From contig JAGLQD010000332.1 of assembly GCA_023136985.1 (NCBI GenBank), positions 1 to 7,434 of the forward strand: a DNA stretch of 7,434 nucleotides, given 5' to 3'. The first letter of the stretch is position 1, and each line of letters opens with the position of its first letter. This stretch comes from Candidatus Sabulitectum sp. (GTDB lineage: Bacteria; Fermentibacterota; Fermentibacteria; Fermentibacterales; JCC-6). Under the pieces are notes generated by a model that saw only the letters and a list, made by a program, of their open reading frames with translations, was not told the origin of the DNA and ran no database searches. This document shows, one piece after another, positions 6,526 to 7,434 of the stretch. A program made the translations under genes and the position numbers.

Positions 6526-6557
6526 ATTGCGGTGCTTTTTTATGTGAGCACCGCAAT
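6526..6557 (+). terminator. Rho-independent-type terminator of the operon
   Basis: An 11-bp perfect inverted repeat (6526-6536, ATTGCGGTGCT, pairs with 6547-6557) has a 10-base loop and is followed by TTGTTTCATTG. It lies 12 bases after the last stop codon of the plus-strand operon. The remaining 156 bases up to 6713 are AT-rich and lie between converging genes. I see no gene or other clear signal there. Confidence 0.7.
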
Positions 6558-6713
6558 TGTTTCATTGTGTTGCTGCATGCTACATCAAATGGCAAAAAGT
6601 ATGGCAATTGAAGAAAAACTCCTATGAGAAATTCTGAAATTTACGAATAACATTGATTTGTTGTGCTGAAAAGGTTCGATTTTATCAGAAGTTCATGATT
6701 TACAGTACATTTT

Positions 6714-7434
6714 CTAACATTTGATTTTACTCGGACACCGGTTAAGGTTCTCAAGCAATTGCAGAAGAGCAGGAAGAAGCACCAGTGCGCTAAGAAGAGT
6801 TGATGCTATGCCTAGTACCGCTATGTGGCCGATTGACTGAAGCCCCGGGTGGGAGCTTAGAAGAGACCCGGAGAATCCTATCATTGTGGTCACTGAAGCC
6901 ATGGCAACATGTTTTCCTGTTGTAGACAGTACATGCCTGATCGATCCCCGGCCAAGTTCAATGTACCGGTGAACAATGTGTACACCTGCGTCATTACCGA
7001 TACCCAGCAGCACAGGAAGAACCACCATGTTGTAAAAATTCAGTTTTACACCTGTGATCTCCATTAGCAGGAAAGTCCACAACATACCTACTATCAACGG
7101 GATCAAAGCCAGAAGTGTCAGGTACATATCTTTGAAATTAAGGTACATGAGCAACAGAACAAGAAGGAATGTGGCGGAGATTATCCACGAGCTTTCCCGC
7201 TGAAGCAAGCGCAGCATTTCTGCTGCCACTAGCGAGGTCGATGCGGCGTAATAAATTGTTCCGTTTGCAAGCTCTATTCTGCCTATGGCCTCACTGAAAG
7301 CCATGGAATTACGACCATCTGAAAGACCCTGTTCCGGGTATATCATTACAAAGGATCCAAGTGAGCCGTCTTTTGCTGTGAACATATCAGTGAGGTATTC
7401 AGGAACATCAGAAATGCTGATGGCTTCGGTTGTT
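6714..7434 (-). CDS. C-terminal part of an RND/MMPL-family exporter
   Basis: This is a partial gene, open through the window edge at 7434 and ending at TAG (6714-6716). The in-frame sequence at the edge (EAISISDVPEYLTDMFTAKDG) belongs to the second large periplasmic loop, which ends in a YP strand. Five membrane helices follow, in the order of helices 8-12 of the RND fold: the first begins at SSWIISATFLLVLLL, and the last ends in SALVLLPALLQLL. The helix with LLGIGNDAGVHIVHRY contains the conserved acidic residue used for proton coupling in this superfamily. The segment TTGKHVAMASVTTMIGFSGS is typical of the MMPL/HpnN-like predicted exporters that move lipids or hydrophobic compounds. Substrate cannot be told. 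The protein ends in a short basic tail, NRCPSKIKC. The gene converges on the tldD operon, 200 bases apart, and its start and promoter are outside the window. Confidence 0.88.
   Translation of the reverse strand, partial: TTEAISISDVPEYLTDMFTAKDGSLGSFVMIYPEQGLSDGRNSMAFSEAIGRIELANGTIYYAASTSLVAAEMLRLLQRESSWIISATFLLVLLLMYLNFKDMYLTLLALIPLIVGMLWTFLLMEITGVKLNFYNMVVLPVLLGIGNDAGVHIVHRYIELGRGSIRHVLSTTGKHVAMASVTTMIGFSGSLLSSHPGLQSIGHIAVLGIASTLLSALVLLPALLQLLENLNRCPSKIKC

Noticed and set aside
6558..6713. Possible RiPP precursor or small RNA beyond the tldDE operon
   Set aside because: I looked because TldD/TldE often process peptides. The stretch is AT-rich with stops in all frames and no credible start and Shine-Dalgarno pair.
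1..7434. CRISPR array, insertion sequence, tRNA or rRNA
   Set aside because: There is no regularly spaced repeat, transposase motif, terminal inverted repeat, cloverleaf or rRNA-like conserved segment on either strand. In particular no insertion sequence flanks the 2370 junction.

Overview
This 7.4-kb window is ordinary chromosomal bacterial DNA of moderate GC content. The gene set suggests a Gram-negative-type cell from the FCB superphylum or a nearby candidate phylum (Fermentibacterota-like, WOR-3-like or Eisenbacteria-like). The reasons are a secreted gingipain-like (C25) peptidase tail ending in a type-IX-style or FlgD-Ig-like C-terminal sorting module, a small secreted barrel-like protein, a PD40 beta-propeller remnant and an RND/MMPL exporter. 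This placement is inferred from protein style only; no marker gene is present.

Layout, left to right. Positions 1-603 (+) hold the 3' end of the C25-type peptidase, closed by a 13-bp stem hairpin at 621-652. A 137-aa secreted, probable outer-membrane protein follows (750-1163, +). The next block is on the minus strand. It contains a small gamma-glutamylcyclotransferase-fold enzyme (1195-1683), best started at a GTG with its own GGAG. Upstream of it lie two gene fragments joined end to end: the C-terminal part of a family 2 glycosyltransferase (1747 to about 2373), and the N-terminal or middle part of a PD40-propeller protein (about 2366-2982) with two apparent one-base frameshifts. This is the oddest part of the window.

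The right half is a compact plus-strand operon: an RseC-like membrane redox protein (TTG start, strong Shine-Dalgarno), TldD metalloprotease, its partner TldE/PmbA, and a 125-aa four-helix membrane protein. The first three genes overlap by 4 and 1 bases, and the fourth starts 12 bases after TldE. The operon ends at a hairpin at 6526-6557. TldD and TldE should form the known heteromeric zinc protease that trims unfolded peptides and ribosomally made peptide precursors. The RseC and the small membrane protein would be its membrane-side neighbours, with no known shared task. After a 200-base convergent gap, the window ends with the C-terminal part of an RND/MMPL exporter on the minus strand (6714 to beyond 7434).

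I found no CRISPR array, tRNA, rRNA, insertion sequence or clear RiPP precursor. I do not see convincing evidence of a wholly new system. The leads most worth following are the PD40/GT2 fusion scar and the RseC-TldD-TldE-membrane protein operon.
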